DNA of 64,000 nt, taken from NCBI RefSeq assembly GCF_003726095.1, contig NZ_CP026031.1, forward strand, positions 2,170,001 to 2,234,000, written 5' to 3'. The notes beneath the pieces are model-generated. The model was given only the letters and a program-made list of their open reading frames with translations, searched no databases and was not told the DNA's origin. The number at the start of each line of letters is the position of its first letter. The stretch's first letter is position 1. A program made the translations under genes and the position numbers. The DNA is from Niallia circulans. Its GTDB lineage: Bacteria; Bacillota; Bacilli; Bacillales; Cytobacillaceae. Below are positions 40,173-50,078 of the stretch, in pieces.

Positions 40173-41039
40173 TTATAAGACGCATAGTATTTCTTTTATT
40201 TTTGCCGTTACGTTCTTTTCTTTAAAATAAACATGTAATAGCTCATTCTCATCCAAAATCGTGTTTTCTTTCCGCTTGGACCTTACAATAATCGGATGTT
40301 TGCATCCTCGATGAAATCGCTCTAACACATCCAATAAGGAATCGTCTTCTTGGACTTCTAGAGGAAGTAACTTTCTTAATTCAGTCGATTTCCCATAATA
40401 TCGTTCCAGTAAAAATCGCATAAACAGAAACCTTCTTTGTTTCCATTCAAAATAAATAGAAAAAACTAAAAAACTAATAATAATCCATGCATTTACATTC
40501 TTCGGCATCATAATAAGAACCATTAACAGAAAGATTAAGGTTCCAACAATGGAAAAATAAAGCGTATATTTATGAGATTTGGGAAAGGAATTTTTCAAGG
40601 AAAATAAAAGAAACATCAATTTGCCACCGTCCAATGGCCAAATTGGTAGCAAATTAAAGAAAAGGATCATGAAATTATATTGAATAAAGGTATGATACAA
40701 GGATTCTGTGAAAATCCCCCACTGCCATAAAAGAAACCCTAATCCAACCAGCCAAATATGCTGTATAGGTCCAGATATTATAACGATTGCCTCTTCTCGC
40801 AAAGGACGATTTCCGTGTTCATCCATTTCCGCCACTCCGCCAAATGGTAATAAAGATATTTTCTTTATTCTCCACGAAAAAAATGCGGCAGCAAACGCAT
40901 GACCTAATTCATGAATAAAAATAATCATAAACAATAAGCATAATTCATAAAAATGGGCAGTCATTACCCCGATAGCAATGACAACCCATAATAGTGGATG
41001 AATATGAAGGTACTTAAAAACGCTAAGAAACCTATTCAA
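40173..41039 (-). CDS. spoIVFB: SpoIVFB intramembrane metalloprotease
   Basis: A 288-residue site-2-type protease that cuts pro-sigma-K in the mother cell. Zinc ligands sit in FIHELGHAFAA near residue 43 and the third in LPIWPLDGGKL near 135; about six helices are visible. A CBS-like C-terminal domain (about 215-285) follows. The start is probably the TTG at 41039, six bases after AGGTGA; the TTG at 41045 is too close. It overlaps the end of spoIVFA, its inhibitor, so they are cotranslated. Confidence 0.93.
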   Translation of the reverse strand: MNRFLSVFKYLHIHPLLWVVIAIGVMTAHFYELCLLFMIIFIHELGHAFAAAFFSWRIKKISLLPFGGVAEMDEHGNRPLREEAIVIISGPIQHIWLVGLGFLLWQWGIFTESLYHTFIQYNFMILFFNLLPIWPLDGGKLMFLLFSLKNSFPKSHKYTLYFSIVGTLIFLLMVLIMMPKNVNAWIIISFLVFSIYFEWKQRRFLFMRFLLERYYGKSTELRKLLPLEVQEDDSLLDVLERFHRGCKHPIIVRSKRKENTILDENELLHVYFKEKNVTAKIKEILCVL

Positions 41040-41802
41040 TTTCAATCACCTGTAAAGGATCGATAAAATCATCATTTTGCTTAATCGCAAAAAAGAATAA
41101 ACCTAATGTTTCATCTCCTTCATATCTTGAAGCGTTTCCAACTTTTGTTCCTTTTTTAATATTTTCATATAACTTTACATCCACTTCTTCTAAGTTGCCA
41201 TACCATGATTCACTCTGATCACTATGCTTAATAACGACAGTTTTTCCAAAGCCTTCTTTCTCGCCAATAAAGGTAATTTGTCCTTCATTAAAGGATTGTA
41301 CCGTTGTATCTACTCCGGTTTCTATCGCAATTCTTTGCCCGTTTTTCTGAAATTCTTCTAATACCTTACCAGAAGCAGATAAAGCATATTGTTGCAATTG
41401 TTCTGTATCTTGTTCTTTTCCTTTTTGTTCCGGTAAAAAAGCTAATGGTTTACCGAATTTCTCTTCATACCAATCTGTAACAACCATAAAATTAAATTCT
41501 GTCGACATTGCTTGTCTAATCGCATTTTCGACTTTTGCTATTTTTGTGGATGGATGGTCTACTATGATGGCAACAGCAAGAAAAAGAATAGCTGCTCCTA
41601 AAATTTTCAACATAAATAAATCTTTTCGAAATAAAGGGTGAATTTTAGGAGGGTAATTTTCCTCTTTTGATGAAAACGTATAATCGAAGTTGTCCTCTTC
41701 ATCAGACCAAAGCACTCGGTTATCAATATTTTTTTCTATTCTCGCCCGTTCTTTTCTTCTTCTCTCGATTTTTTTTCTAACCTCATCATTTCTTGACCCC
41801 AT
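41032..41802 (-). CDS. spoIVFA: SpoIVFA, inhibitor and anchor of SpoIVFB
   Basis: A 256-residue membrane protein with a charged N-terminus (about 1-65), one helix (LFMLKILGAAILFLAVAIIV) and an external M23-like domain (about 150-250: ITFIGEKEGFGKTVVIKHSD). The expected catalytic HxH of LytM is replaced by YGNL, consistent with a non-catalytic role. It holds SpoIVFB inactive until SpoIVB acts. Overlaps spoIVFB by 8-14 bases. Confidence 0.92.
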   Translation of the reverse strand: MGSRNDEVRKKIERRRKERARIEKNIDNRVLWSDEEDNFDYTFSSKEENYPPKIHPLFRKDLFMLKILGAAILFLAVAIIVDHPSTKIAKVENAIRQAMSTEFNFMVVTDWYEEKFGKPLAFLPEQKGKEQDTEQLQQYALSASGKVLEEFQKNGQRIAIETGVDTTVQSFNEGQITFIGEKEGFGKTVVIKHSDQSESWYGNLEEVDVKLYENIKKGTKVGNASRYEGDETLGLFFFAIKQNDDFIDPLQVIEIE

Positions 41803-41841
41803 ATACTCCTCTCCCCTAACATACTTGTCCTCTTTACCCTA

Positions 41842-41871
41842 TATTTATGTTAGGGAGCTATAAGTTATGCC
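41842..41871 (-). promoter_or_regulatory. Sigma-E-like promoter for spoIVFA-spoIVFB
   Basis: Minus-strand GGCATAAC (41864-41871) and CATAAATA (41842-41849) with a 14-base spacer. The spoIVF operon is sigma-E dependent in B. subtilis. The match is moderate. Confidence 0.5.
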
Positions 41872-41896
41872 ACTAATAAAAGAATGGTAGAGATAT

Positions 41897-41951
41897 AAAA
41901 AAACTGTAAAGAAATAAATTGATTACGCATGAATCAATTTACTCTTTACAG
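41897..41951 (-). terminator. Terminator downstream of minD
   Basis: Outer stem CTGTAAAG (41904-41911) with CTTTACAG (41944-41951) plus inner TAAATTGATT pairing, followed by T7 on the minus strand. It separates minCD from the spoIVF promoter. The remaining bases to 42062 show no gene. Confidence 0.88.
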
Positions 41952-42062
41952 GGCCAGCTATTACGATTATCTCCTATCAGCAGATAGAAGTTTCGTTCAT
42001 ATTTTAAAACAGTTTCGCAACCGACTTATTTATACAAGTTTATAAATTTACAATCGTTGTAT

Positions 42063-42866
42063 TTATCTAGCACCAAAGAATGTCTTAATTTTTGCAAACA
42101 CGCCTTTTGATTCTTCTTCTAACTGCTGCAAAGGAACCGTTTCGCCTAAAATTCTTCTTGCAATATTTCGGTAAGCAATCGCAGATTTACTATTGGGGTT
42201 TAAAGCAATCGGCTCCCCGTTGTTAGAAGCTCTTATAACCGCATCATCATCTGCTACAATTCCCAATAAATCAATGGATAGATGGCTAGTTACTTCATCA
42301 ATATCTAACATATCGCCATTTTTCACCATATGATTTCTAATTCTATTGATAACAAGCATAGGAGGTTCCATCTGCTCTTCTTTTTCCAATAACCCAATTA
42401 CTCTATCTGCATCTCTAACAGAAGATATTTCAGGAGTCGTAACAACAATGGCTTTATCCGCTCCAGCCACTGCATTTTGATATCCCTGTTCAATTCCTGC
42501 AGGACAATCAATGATGATATAATCATAATCTTGCTTTAAGCGAAGAACCAATTCTCTCATTTGATTTGGTCGTACAGCCGTTTTATCACTCGTTTGCGCA
42601 GCAGGTAATAAATATAATAGATCATCAAATCGTTTATCTTTCACAAGCGCTTGATGAATTTTACATCTTTCCTCCACCACATCTACTAAATCATAAATGA
42701 TACGATTTTCTAATCCCATCACGACATCAAGATTTCGCAAGCCAATATCTGTATCTATTAAACAAACTTTTTTCCCTTGTAACGCAAGTGCTGTTCCAAT
42801 GTTTGCAGAAGTGGTCGTTTTTCCAACTCCACCTTTTCCTGATGTTATAACAATTGCCTCTCCCAT
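42063..42866 (-). CDS. minD: Septum site-determining ATPase MinD
   Basis: A 267-residue deviant Walker ATPase that places the division site. The ATP loop SGKGGVGKTTTSANIG is at residues 9-24, DTDIGLRNLDVVMG near 40, and DYIIIDCPAGIE near 115. The C-terminal amphipathic membrane-targeting helix GVFAKIKTFFGAR is intact. It is translated right after minC, two bases apart. TGGAAGGAGG sets the start. Confidence 0.97.
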   Translation of the reverse strand: MGEAIVITSGKGGVGKTTTSANIGTALALQGKKVCLIDTDIGLRNLDVVMGLENRIIYDLVDVVEERCKIHQALVKDKRFDDLLYLLPAAQTSDKTAVRPNQMRELVLRLKQDYDYIIIDCPAGIEQGYQNAVAGADKAIVVTTPEISSVRDADRVIGLLEKEEQMEPPMLVINRIRNHMVKNGDMLDIDEVTSHLSIDLLGIVADDDAVIRASNNGEPIALNPNSKSAIAYRNIARRILGETVPLQQLEEESKGVFAKIKTFFGAR

Positions 42867-42867
42867 C

Positions 42868-43545
42868 TTAATATCCTCCTTCCAATTTCAGCAAATTAGG
42901 TCTTAAATGTGGTAATACTTGTAATCTATCAATCTTAATGACACTGTCATTCACATATGCACATTCCATTTCTCTTGTTTTTTCAGATGAGGTATTTCCA
43001 AGCTCTCTCTCAATAAAACGACTAATTCGAATTTGTGTCGGTTTCATAACGGACGCAGCAATGACCGCGTCATCCTTCCCATTATATCCAGCATGAGCTA
43101 TTCCTTTTAACTGTCCCATAATATAGATGTTGCCGCCGGCGATTACTTTTCCACCTGGATTCACATCACCTATTAATAATAAATCACCGGGGACCTCTAA
43201 AACTTGACCAGAGCGCACAATACTGGTTATCGATTTCAATTCATTTTGTTTTAGCCAGTTCTCCGCTTCTTTCTTTGTCACTAAATTACTATTAATCGCT
43301 TGAACAGTTAAATTTTGTTTTTCCTGAATGAGATGAATAATGGTTTCTTTTTGTTCATCTGTTACATATCTATTTCCAAGCTCTACTGTCACTTTTATGT
43401 CTCGATTTTCATTATGTAGACTGGAGCTCTCATTCAATTTATACTGTAATTCCTTTAGTAGATCCTCGTAAGAACAATTATCATATAGATGCAAACTCAG
43501 CCCATTTTTTGTTCCTTTAATTGTTACTAGTTGCCTTTTTTTCAT
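42868..43545 (-). CDS. minC: Septum site-determining protein MinC
   Basis: A 225-residue FtsZ antagonist. The N-terminal domain (1-105: KKRQLVTIKGTKNGLSLHLY) blocks FtsZ polymers; the C-terminal beta-helix domain (about 115-215) includes LLIGDVNPGGKVIAGGNIYI and GQLKGIAHAGYNG. ATG 43545 matches the usual family length; AGAGGTG is 11 bases upstream, slightly far. Upstream frames to 43611 are not family-like. minD follows directly. Confidence 0.93.
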   Translation of the reverse strand: MKKRQLVTIKGTKNGLSLHLYDNCSYEDLLKELQYKLNESSSLHNENRDIKVTVELGNRYVTDEQKETIIHLIQEKQNLTVQAINSNLVTKKEAENWLKQNELKSITSIVRSGQVLEVPGDLLLIGDVNPGGKVIAGGNIYIMGQLKGIAHAGYNGKDDAVIAASVMKPTQIRISRFIERELGNTSSEKTREMECAYVNDSVIKIDRLQVLPHLRPNLLKLEGGY

Positions 43546-44076
43546 TTCAAGTTGTTCACCTCTGTAAGAAAAGCGTAAGCGTCTCTTTATCCTGCTTGGA
43601 CATAAAGACATAATACATCTATTTCATCCACCATACTAATAGTCTATCGTTCCTTAGATATAAGACGCAAATGCTCGGATATCGTTATACTTATAAATCT
43701 CACTTTGCATAAAAAAGCGCAAACATCCTTATCAAATAAAGAAGAGCTATCGATTCTAAACAAGTATCATGCTGTCTATTAGATGATACAAGTCTCCTAA
43801 TCGATCCAACAATTTAATTTGATAGATGGTTGGCACTTTAACTTAAAGCATTTACTGCTTTGCATAAATGCTGTTTCCACATGCAAAAATAATGTTTTAC
43901 TTCTCCGTTCACTTTTTAAATAAGTGTCTTTCACCAACACTATGATATAACATTAAAGACTTTAGACCTTTATTTCTAATTCCTTTTTATATCATTCGAC
44001 AAACGCTTTTAAAATTCCTTTTCGAGCTAAATATATTTCTTCTCAAAAAGAACAAAAGACAAATAGTCACTAATCA
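43546..44076 (-). other. Intergenic region between mreD and minC
   Basis: About 530 bases without a convincing gene on either strand. In B. subtilis these genes form one operon with little space. It includes a perfect 8-bp repeat (AGCATTTA 43846-43853, TAAATGCT 43864-43871). A minC promoter is presumably near 43620-43700, but no consensus pair was found. Confidence 0.5.
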
Positions 44077-44124
44077 AATAAATTTCAGATTGTTGACAAC
44101 TTAATGTCCAACCTGAAATTTATT
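44077..44124 (-). terminator. Hairpin downstream of mreD
   Basis: A perfect 12-bp stem AATAAATTTCAG (44077-44088) with CTGAAATTTATT (44113-44124), with extra GTTG/CAAC pairing inside. No clear T-run follows, so it may be a weak terminator or an mRNA-end stabiliser. Confidence 0.55.
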
Positions 44125-44143
44125 ATCATGCATTCTAACTATA

Positions 44144-44659
44144 TCATTCTTTTAACTCTGCTGCATACTTCTCAAATAATCGTTTATAAGGATAAGCGAC
44201 AATGATGATAAAAATAAGATTTAATCCTAAAGACGGTAGAAGTCGTAAATGTAGGAAACTCGCAAAATCAATCGTTGTCAAATTTATCACTTTTATCATT
44301 TGATACACAATCATTTCCAGTGCCGAAACAGCGAGTAAATTCATCACAGATACAACAACAATATTACTATGAAAAATTTTCATCAATTTATTAAAAATAT
44401 AAATGATAAAAGGAAAAGTAAAAAAGTAGATACCTAAAATTTCTGTATAAACAATATCAAAAAGTAGTCCAAAAACAAAGCCATATATGACACCAACATT
44501 TCTATTTCCATAAACAGAAAAGAAAAGGATAGTAATGAGCAAAAAGTACGGGACAAAAATCCAGTTTTTCCCAAAAGGATCTGTAGGGAGCAACTCAAGA
44601 AATACACTCTCCAAAATAAACATAAAGGAAATTAAACAGCCAATTAAAACTTTTCTCAT
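44144..44659 (-). CDS. mreD: Rod shape-determining protein MreD
   Basis: A 171-residue membrane protein with five to six helices (for example VLIGCLISFMFILESVFLEL and YGFVFGLLFDIVYTEILGIY). It couples MreB filaments to the elongasome. The ATG overlaps the mreC stop codon by four bases. A hairpin follows. Family assignment rests on topology, the GLLFDI motif and position. Confidence 0.92.
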   Translation of the reverse strand: MRKVLIGCLISFMFILESVFLELLPTDPFGKNWIFVPYFLLITILFFSVYGNRNVGVIYGFVFGLLFDIVYTEILGIYFFTFPFIIYIFNKLMKIFHSNIVVVSVMNLLAVSALEMIVYQMIKVINLTTIDFASFLHLRLLPSLGLNLIFIIIVAYPYKRLFEKYAAELKE

Positions 44660-45546
44660 TGTTCTTCCTCTTTAGGAGATAACGCTGCCCTGTCTACCAC
44701 CATTACATGCTCAATATCATAGAAGTCCGCTGCCGGCTTAATGTATACTTTCTTCTGCAGTCCATTTTCATCTGGCTCTACTTTATCTACTGTACCAATA
44801 GCTAATCCCTTCGGAAAGACTCCACCCATACCTGAGGTTGTAACAAGCTGACCTTTTTTCACTTTCAACCCATTAGGAACTTCTTCCCAAGTCATAATTA
44901 ATTGCTTTGTTTCTTTATCATAATCAGCAATAATCCCAAAAACTTCGGATTTTTCTTTCTTCTTTTTACCATCATCTTTTGACTGAATAAAAGCAGAAAT
45001 TCGATTAGCTGGATCTTCAGAACTAAGCAGCTGCACAGTCGCAGTATTAGGTGCTACTGACTTTATTTTTCCTATTAACCCAGCAGAAGTTATAACCGCC
45101 ATATTTTTCTCTACGCCGTCATTATCTCCCCGATTAATGGTAACTAGTTCTGTCCATTGAGAAGGATTTCTCCGAATTACCGTTGCTTTCATAAGTGTGT
45201 AGTCACTTAATGACTCTTTTTCTTCCAATGTTTCCTGTAATGCCTGTACATCTTTTTTGAGACCTTGAACCTGATATTTAAGCTGAGCATTTTCCTCTAG
45301 CTTTGCCTTTAATTCTTTATTCTCTTTATATGTATCTTGCAAGGATTGGACATTATCAACAAAACCCACCACATAATGGGCAGGTCTAGATACAAGGGTT
45401 TGAACCCAGCCGGTAGTATCCTTTACGAATTGTTCCGGCCAGGTTAATTTGTTTCGATTACTCAATGAAAACCCTATTAATGCCACGAGAATAATGATGC
45501 TAACAAGCAATATAATCAAGCGTTTATTCATAAAAAACTGTGGCAT
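44656..45546 (-). CDS. mreC: Rod shape-determining protein MreC
   Basis: A 296-residue bitopic protein: one helix (residues 8-27), a coiled coil (about 65-115, ENKELKAKLEENAQLKYQVQ) and a double beta-barrel periplasm-side domain (120-285) with VITSAGLIGKIKSVAPNTA and LVTTSGMGGVFPKGLAIG. It links the cytoskeleton MreB to wall synthases. Order mreB-mreC-mreD is standard. Confidence 0.95.
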   Translation of the reverse strand: MPQFFMNKRLIILLVSIIILVALIGFSLSNRNKLTWPEQFVKDTTGWVQTLVSRPAHYVVGFVDNVQSLQDTYKENKELKAKLEENAQLKYQVQGLKKDVQALQETLEEKESLSDYTLMKATVIRRNPSQWTELVTINRGDNDGVEKNMAVITSAGLIGKIKSVAPNTATVQLLSSEDPANRISAFIQSKDDGKKKKEKSEVFGIIADYDKETKQLIMTWEEVPNGLKVKKGQLVTTSGMGGVFPKGLAIGTVDKVEPDENGLQKKVYIKPAADFYDIEHVMVVDRAALSPKEEEQ

Positions 45547-45567
45547 GCTTCTACACCTCTACTAAAA

Positions 45568-46590
45568 TTATCGTGAATCTTTTGCTTTATTTTTGAATAA
45601 ATGAATATGGTCTAAAGCTTTACCAGTTCCGATAGCTACACAATCCAATGGATCTTCTGCTATCACAACAGGCATTTTTGTTTCTTCACTGATAACTTTA
45701 TCAAGATTACGAAGCAATGCTCCACCACCTGTTAGAACTATACCACGATCCATAATATCTGCAGCTAATTCTGGAGGCGTTTTTTCTAACGTTACTTTGA
45801 CTGCATCAACAATTGCAGCAACTGTATCTTTTAACGCTTTCGAAATTTCATCTGCAGTAATTTTAATTGTTTTTGGAAGACCTGTTAATAAGTCTCTTCC
45901 GCGAATATCCATGTTTTCAATTTGATCTGGGTTTCCAGCACTGCCAATTTCCACTTTAATGCTTTCAGAAGTTCTTTCCCCAATCATCAAATTATACGTT
46001 TTACGAATATAGTTAACGATTGCGTCATCCATTTCATCACCAGCAATGCGAATGGATTGACTAGTAACAATACCACCAAGGGAAATAATAGCTACCTCTG
46101 TTGTACCACCACCGATATCAACAACCATACTACCAGTTGGCTCCCACACTGGAAGATTAGCACCAATAGCAGCAGCAAAAGGCTCTTCAATCGTATAGGC
46201 ATCTCTTGCACCAGCTTGACGTGTTGCATCAATTACAGCTCTTTCTTCTACAGCTGTAATGCCTGATGGTACACAAACCATTACATACGGTTTGCCAGAA
46301 AAATAGCCCTTATTCTTTGTTGCTTGTTTAATGTAATATTTCATCATCGTTGCTGTTGTTTCATAATCTGCAATTACACCATCCTTCATAGGACGTAGTG
46401 CAACAACATTTCCTGGTGTTCTACCAATCATATTCTTTGCATCGTTACCAACCGCTACAATGCTCTTTGTATCGGTTTGTAGTGCAACAACTGACGGTTC
46501 TCTTAGTACAATTCCTTTACCTTTTACATAAACTAGCGTATTTGCTGTTCCTAAATCAATTCCAAGATCTCTTGTTCCAAAACCTAACAT
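45568..46590 (-). CDS. mreB: Rod shape-determining actin homologue MreB
   Basis: A 340-residue bacterial actin. Phosphate 1 motif [19 protein letters not shown] at residues 7-25, phosphate 2 [18 protein letters not shown] near 160, and the adenosine motif [15 protein letters not shown] near 285. GGGAGATACATTTATG sets the start. It heads the mre operon. The nearest upstream gene, radC, lies 168 bases away. Confidence 0.97.
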   Translation of the reverse strand: MLGFGTRDLGIDLGTANTLVYVKGKGIVLREPSVVALQTDTKSIVAVGNDAKNMIGRTPGNVVALRPMKDGVIADYETTATMMKYYIKQATKNKGYFSGKPYVMVCVPSGITAVEERAVIDATRQAGARDAYTIEEPFAAAIGANLPVWEPTGSMVVDIGGGTTEVAIISLGGIVTSQSIRIAGDEMDDAIVNYIRKTYNLMIGERTSESIKVEIGSAGNPDQIENMDIRGRDLLTGLPKTIKITADEISKALKDTVAAIVDAVKVTLEKTPPELAADIMDRGIVLTGGGALLRNLDKVISEETKMPVVIAEDPLDCVAIGTGKALDHIHLFKNKAKDSR

Positions 46591-46758
46591 AAATGTATCT
46601 CCCTTTCTGAAACTAATGCAATATTATAAAGTAGGTAGATGTTCTCCTCTTTGTAATTTCCTTTAAATGTTACTTATCTATATTTTGTCATGTTTAGACA
46701 TAAATAGCCAAAAAATCATAAATTATATTATAGCTTATATCTACAAAAAAGAACAGTA

Positions 46759-47442
46759 TCATACATACCCTTTTTCTTTTAAGCTGATAAATTTATTTTC
46801 CCCAATTATGATATGATCTAGCAGATCAATACCAATTATTTTTCCACATTCCACTAATCTTTTTGTCACTTCAATATCCTCTCTGCTTGGGGATGGATCG
46901 CCTGATGGATGATTGTGAAGACAAATGATAGAAGCTGCAGATCTTCTAAATGCTTCTTTATATACTTCTCTAGGGTGGACGATACTAGCATTTAAACTAC
47001 CAATAAAAATGACTTGCTTATGCATGACTTGATTCTTAGTGTTTAAATATAGACAGACGAAATGCTCCTGAGTTAGAAATCTCATTTCATTCATCATATA
47101 TTTGGCAGCATCCTCTGGTGATCGAATACAATATCGATCGGTAAATTCTAAATTGGAAACACGTCTCCCTAATTCAATTGCTGCCATCAATTGAATCGCT
47201 TTTGCCGTTCCAATTCCTTTCATTTCTTTTAACTCATCAAGACTTGCATCCTTCAATAAGCGAAGTCCATCAAAATGGACTAAAAGTTTGTTCGCTAATG
47301 TTAATACAGATTCATTTTTGGAACCTGTTTGAATCAAGATAGCAAGCAGTTCATGATTTGCTAAACTTTTTGGTCCCTGTTTCATAAAACGTTCTCTTGG
47401 TCGTTCATCATTTGGAAAATCTCTTATTAATAGTGAATCCAT
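46759..47442 (-). CDS. radC: RadC-family JAB/MPN domain protein
   Basis: A 227-residue protein with an N-terminal helix-hairpin-helix (DELKEMKGIGTAKAIQLMAA near 70) and a JAB metalloprotease-like domain whose metal site is CLHNHPSGDPSPSREDIEV near 175. Once named for DNA repair; the biochemical role is unsettled. Located between maf and mreB as in B. subtilis. GGGAGG precedes the ATG. Confidence 0.94.
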   Translation of the reverse strand: MDSLLIRDFPNDERPRERFMKQGPKSLANHELLAILIQTGSKNESVLTLANKLLVHFDGLRLLKDASLDELKEMKGIGTAKAIQLMAAIELGRRVSNLEFTDRYCIRSPEDAAKYMMNEMRFLTQEHFVCLYLNTKNQVMHKQVIFIGSLNASIVHPREVYKEAFRRSAASIICLHNHPSGDPSPSREDIEVTKRLVECGKIIGIDLLDHIIIGENKFISLKEKGYV

Positions 47443-47502
47443 TCTTTCTTAGTTCCTCCCTATCATTTGATTTTGGGAAGAAAAGAATAAGGGACCTTTG
47501 AA

Positions 47503-48081
47503 TTATTTAGGCATATTGAAGCCTTTCGCTTTCAATTCGCGTACCGTTCGAGAAATCGGAAGACCGACTACGGTGAAATAATCTCCTTTAATTTCTTTCA
47601 CGAGCGTTCTGCCTACTCCTTGAATTCCATACGCACCTGCTTTATCAAATGGTTCCCCGGTGTCTAAATAATCGTGTATTTCTTCATCTGTTAATTCCCA
47701 AAATAACACGTCTGTTTTTTCATAAAATGTGGAACATATTCCATTTGCCATAATGGCGACACCAGTGTAGACAGAATGCGTTTTGCCAGAAAGTTCTCTT
47801 AACATACGAAACGCTTCCCCATGCGAAGCAGGCTTGCCTAATATCGCACCATTAAGATATACTATCGTATCAGCACCTAGTATATATGGATACTGTTCAT
47901 CAGCATAAATTGCTTCAACTTTTCGTCTCGCTAATTCCATGACAATTTCATTAGGAGAAAGAGAAGGATCGAAACTTTCATCTACATTACTACTGGATAT
48001 TACAAATGGTATTTGGAGTTCTTCAAGGAGCTCTTTTCGTCGAGGAGAAGAAGAGGCCAATATGAGGGTTTGCTTTAACAT
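47503..48081 (-). CDS. maf: Nucleotide pyrophosphatase Maf
   Basis: A 192-residue house-cleaning pyrophosphatase acting on dTTP, UTP or modified nucleotides. The substrate loop [15 protein letters not shown] is at residues 8-22, catalytic region [18 protein letters not shown] near 70, and [10 protein letters not shown] near 150. B. subtilis Maf also affects septum formation. GTAGGTAGGTG gives the ribosome site. Confidence 0.95.
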   Translation of the reverse strand: MLKQTLILASSSPRRKELLEELQIPFVISSSNVDESFDPSLSPNEIVMELARRKVEAIYADEQYPYILGADTIVYLNGAILGKPASHGEAFRMLRELSGKTHSVYTGVAIMANGICSTFYEKTDVLFWELTDEEIHDYLDTGEPFDKAGAYGIQGVGRTLVKEIKGDYFTVVGLPISRTVRELKAKGFNMPK

Positions 48082-48307
48082 GATTACACCTACCTACTAT
48101 TTCAAATTGTGAGATACAGATTAATCCTATCAAAGAATTCGCCGATATACAATTTTGAAACGAAAAATTTTATATAATAGTAAATAAAATGTAATATGAC
48201 GAAATTTGTAGAAATATTTATACAATTAATACAAAAGATATTTTTGCCTATTTAGTTGTATTGCGGCAGATAATCTATACTCTAGTCAATCGTTCGAAGC
48301 TGTATAG

Positions 48308-48328
48308 ATGGGGTACCATTCCCCATCA
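48308..48328. repeat. Short GC-rich inverted repeat upstream of maf terminator region
   Basis: GATGGGG and CCCCATC, perfect 7-bp arms with a seven-base spacer. It lies in the maf-spoIIB gap (48082-48390). No flanking T-run; possible protein site or minor hairpin. The rest of the gap shows nothing. Confidence 0.5.
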
Positions 48329-48345
48329 ACTTTCCTTTGAAACAA

Positions 48346-48382
48346 AGAAAAGGAGCCACCGTTTAATAAACAGTGCGCTCCC
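48346..48382 (-). terminator. Terminator downstream of spoIIB
   Basis: Minus-strand GGAGC/GCTCC with inner CAC/GTG and GTTT/AAAC pairing, then TTTTC. Confidence 0.75.
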
Positions 48383-48390
48383 CTAATCCA

Positions 48391-49491
48391 TTATAATGAG
48401 ACATATACAGCTAAATAGTCTAGCAATTTCTGGTGAACTTCCGCTATTTCGTTCTCGCTGCTCTTTTCCTTTAATTTTATGGTAAGCTCACCACCTTCTA
48501 AAAGATAGGCTGCCATTTTTTTTACTTTTTCATTAGTAAACTTGGCTGTTTTTTTCTCGTCGACTAGAGAGAGTGCCTTCTCTAGCTTATTTTTATCCTC
48601 CGTTGCAATAGATTGATCAAATTGAACACTTGTTACCATTTGCAGAATGGCAGAATAGATAGCGGACGATCCTTCAATAATCTCCTTCTCTTCTTTCGAG
48701 ACATTTTTCACTTCATTGCCACTAAACACCATCTCTTTTGCGTAAGTATCTTTTACTTGTTTCTGCCATGCTTTCGCATTCTCCAAATTACTCACAACAC
48801 CAACAAGAAGAAACTGCTGCTTATCTATCGGAAGAATTTGACTCTTCTTCCCTGCATCTGTTAGCTTCTGCTGCTCGCTTTTCGCACGCTCTACATTAGA
48901 GAAAACTCCCTTTTGAAGGACATATGTAGTAATATCCGGTTTGGTAGCACTTTCTGTTGTCGATACAGCTTGTCCACTTTTAGGTTTATCGGAAGAATCA
49001 TTGGCCAAAGCTGCTATTTTTCCATTTGTAGTGTTGCTTTGATCATTGCTTACCATGTTTAATAAAATAAATCCAAAGCTAGTGCCTAAGATGACAGCAA
49101 AAAATACAGCAAAGAAAATAGAAGCAATTACTTCCTTTGGCAACCGCTTTTTCTTTCCCTCTTTCTCTTTTTTGCCTTTTTTGAATGGTTGCTTGTCCTT
49201 TTTATTTACAGACGATTGAAAGCTAAATATACTTTTTTCTTTATTTTTTGCTGGAATTTCCTCTGATGCGGGCAAAATCCAATCAAAGCTTTCCTCAAAT
49301 TCAGCTTCTTGTCCAGCCGCAGACTCTTCTTTAAAAATATCCTGTTCTTTTCCTTCGCTATTTTGATCCTTATAAAAAACAGAAGGTTCACTCCGCTCCA
49401 CCATGTCGTCATTGTCCTTATTTTGGAATGGACGGTCATTTCCGTTGATCTTAATCGTTATCGTTTTGCGATTCTCCGGTTTTTCATTCAC
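48391..49491 (-). CDS. spoIIB: SpoIIB, engulfment localisation protein with SPOR domain
   Basis: A protein of about 366 residues. A charged cytosolic part (1-120) precedes one helix (VIASIFFAVFFAVILGTSFG), then a SPOR domain (about 190-265: YVLQKGVFSNVERAKSEQQK ... FLLVGVVSNLENA) that binds denuded peptidoglycan at the septum. In B. subtilis SpoIIB helps start engulfment. GTG 49491 is preferred because GGGGG lies nine bases upstream; ATG 49512 would add seven residues. The pilus cluster begins directly upstream on the same strand, where B. subtilis has comC. Confidence 0.85.
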   Translation of the reverse strand: MNEKPENRKTITIKINGNDRPFQNKDNDDMVERSEPSVFYKDQNSEGKEQDIFKEESAAGQEAEFEESFDWILPASEEIPAKNKEKSIFSFQSSVNKKDKQPFKKGKKEKEGKKKRLPKEVIASIFFAVFFAVILGTSFGFILLNMVSNDQSNTTNGKIAALANDSSDKPKSGQAVSTTESATKPDITTYVLQKGVFSNVERAKSEQQKLTDAGKKSQILPIDKQQFLLVGVVSNLENAKAWQKQVKDTYAKEMVFSGNEVKNVSKEEKEIIEGSSAIYSAILQMVTSVQFDQSIATEDKNKLEKALSLVDEKKTAKFTNEKVKKMAAYLLEGGELTIKLKEKSSENEIAEVHQKLLDYLAVYVSL

Positions 49492-49540
49492 TCGTCCTAC
49501 CCCCATTTCCATTTATTTCGTTAATCCTATCATACAAGCA

Positions 49541-49574
49541 AAAAAAAATAACAAGACTTTTGTCGTCTTGTTAT
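49541..49574 (-). terminator. Terminator at the end of the pilus operon
   Basis: A perfect 10-bp stem (49548-49557 with 49565-49574) followed by T8 on the minus strand. Confidence 0.9.
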
Positions 49575-49592
49575 AGAATGATTTCGTCAAAT

Positions 49593-50048
49593 TCAGTTGT
49601 TGTTAGACACAATCTGACTTGGAGAAAGATCGTTATATTGTATAGCTTGGTCTACTCCCTCTTCTTCTGTACAAAGCTTCCGATTTTCCCCTTTTAAACA
49701 AACAGCAATCGCTATGTTATTTTGAATGGTTACATAGCTTTTATCTGATGGAACTAACTCTCGATCTGTATCTGGATCATGAAACGTGCCCATATACCCA
49801 CTTTCAACAAGTTCAAAGTAAGTGATTCTTTCCTTTGCATCTGCTCCACTAGTTGTCGCTTCCTTAATATAAAAATCAGTAGCTTCCTTCATATTCCATG
49901 CGTTTGCAATAAAAGCTCGATCGCGCATATCTCCTATTACTTTTAAGACAGAGGGAATCGCTATTGCAGCTATTATTCCAAGTATGACAATCACAGCAAG
50001 CAATTCCATCAAGGTTAATCCCTTATTATTTAGTCTAGTTTTTAGCAT
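49593..50048 (-). CDS. Type IV pilin-like protein with cysteine pair
   Basis: A 151-residue prepilin. The leader ends NNKG, followed by LTLMELLAVIVILGII, the class III signal with Glu at position 5. The globular part has a YNDLSPSQI tail and two close cysteines in AVCLKGENRKLC, a likely disulfide loop like the D-region of pilins. ATG 50048 lies after AAGGTGGG. It is the last gene of the operon, after pilO. Probably a second or minor pilin rather than the main subunit. Confidence 0.85.
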   Translation of the reverse strand: MLKTRLNNKGLTLMELLAVIVILGIIAAIAIPSVLKVIGDMRDRAFIANAWNMKEATDFYIKEATTSGADAKERITYFELVESGYMGTFHDPDTDRELVPSDKSYVTIQNNIAIAVCLKGENRKLCTEEEGVDQAIQYNDLSPSQIVSNNN

Positions 50049-50078
50049 CGCTAGACCCACCTTCTTTTTTCAGTTCCT

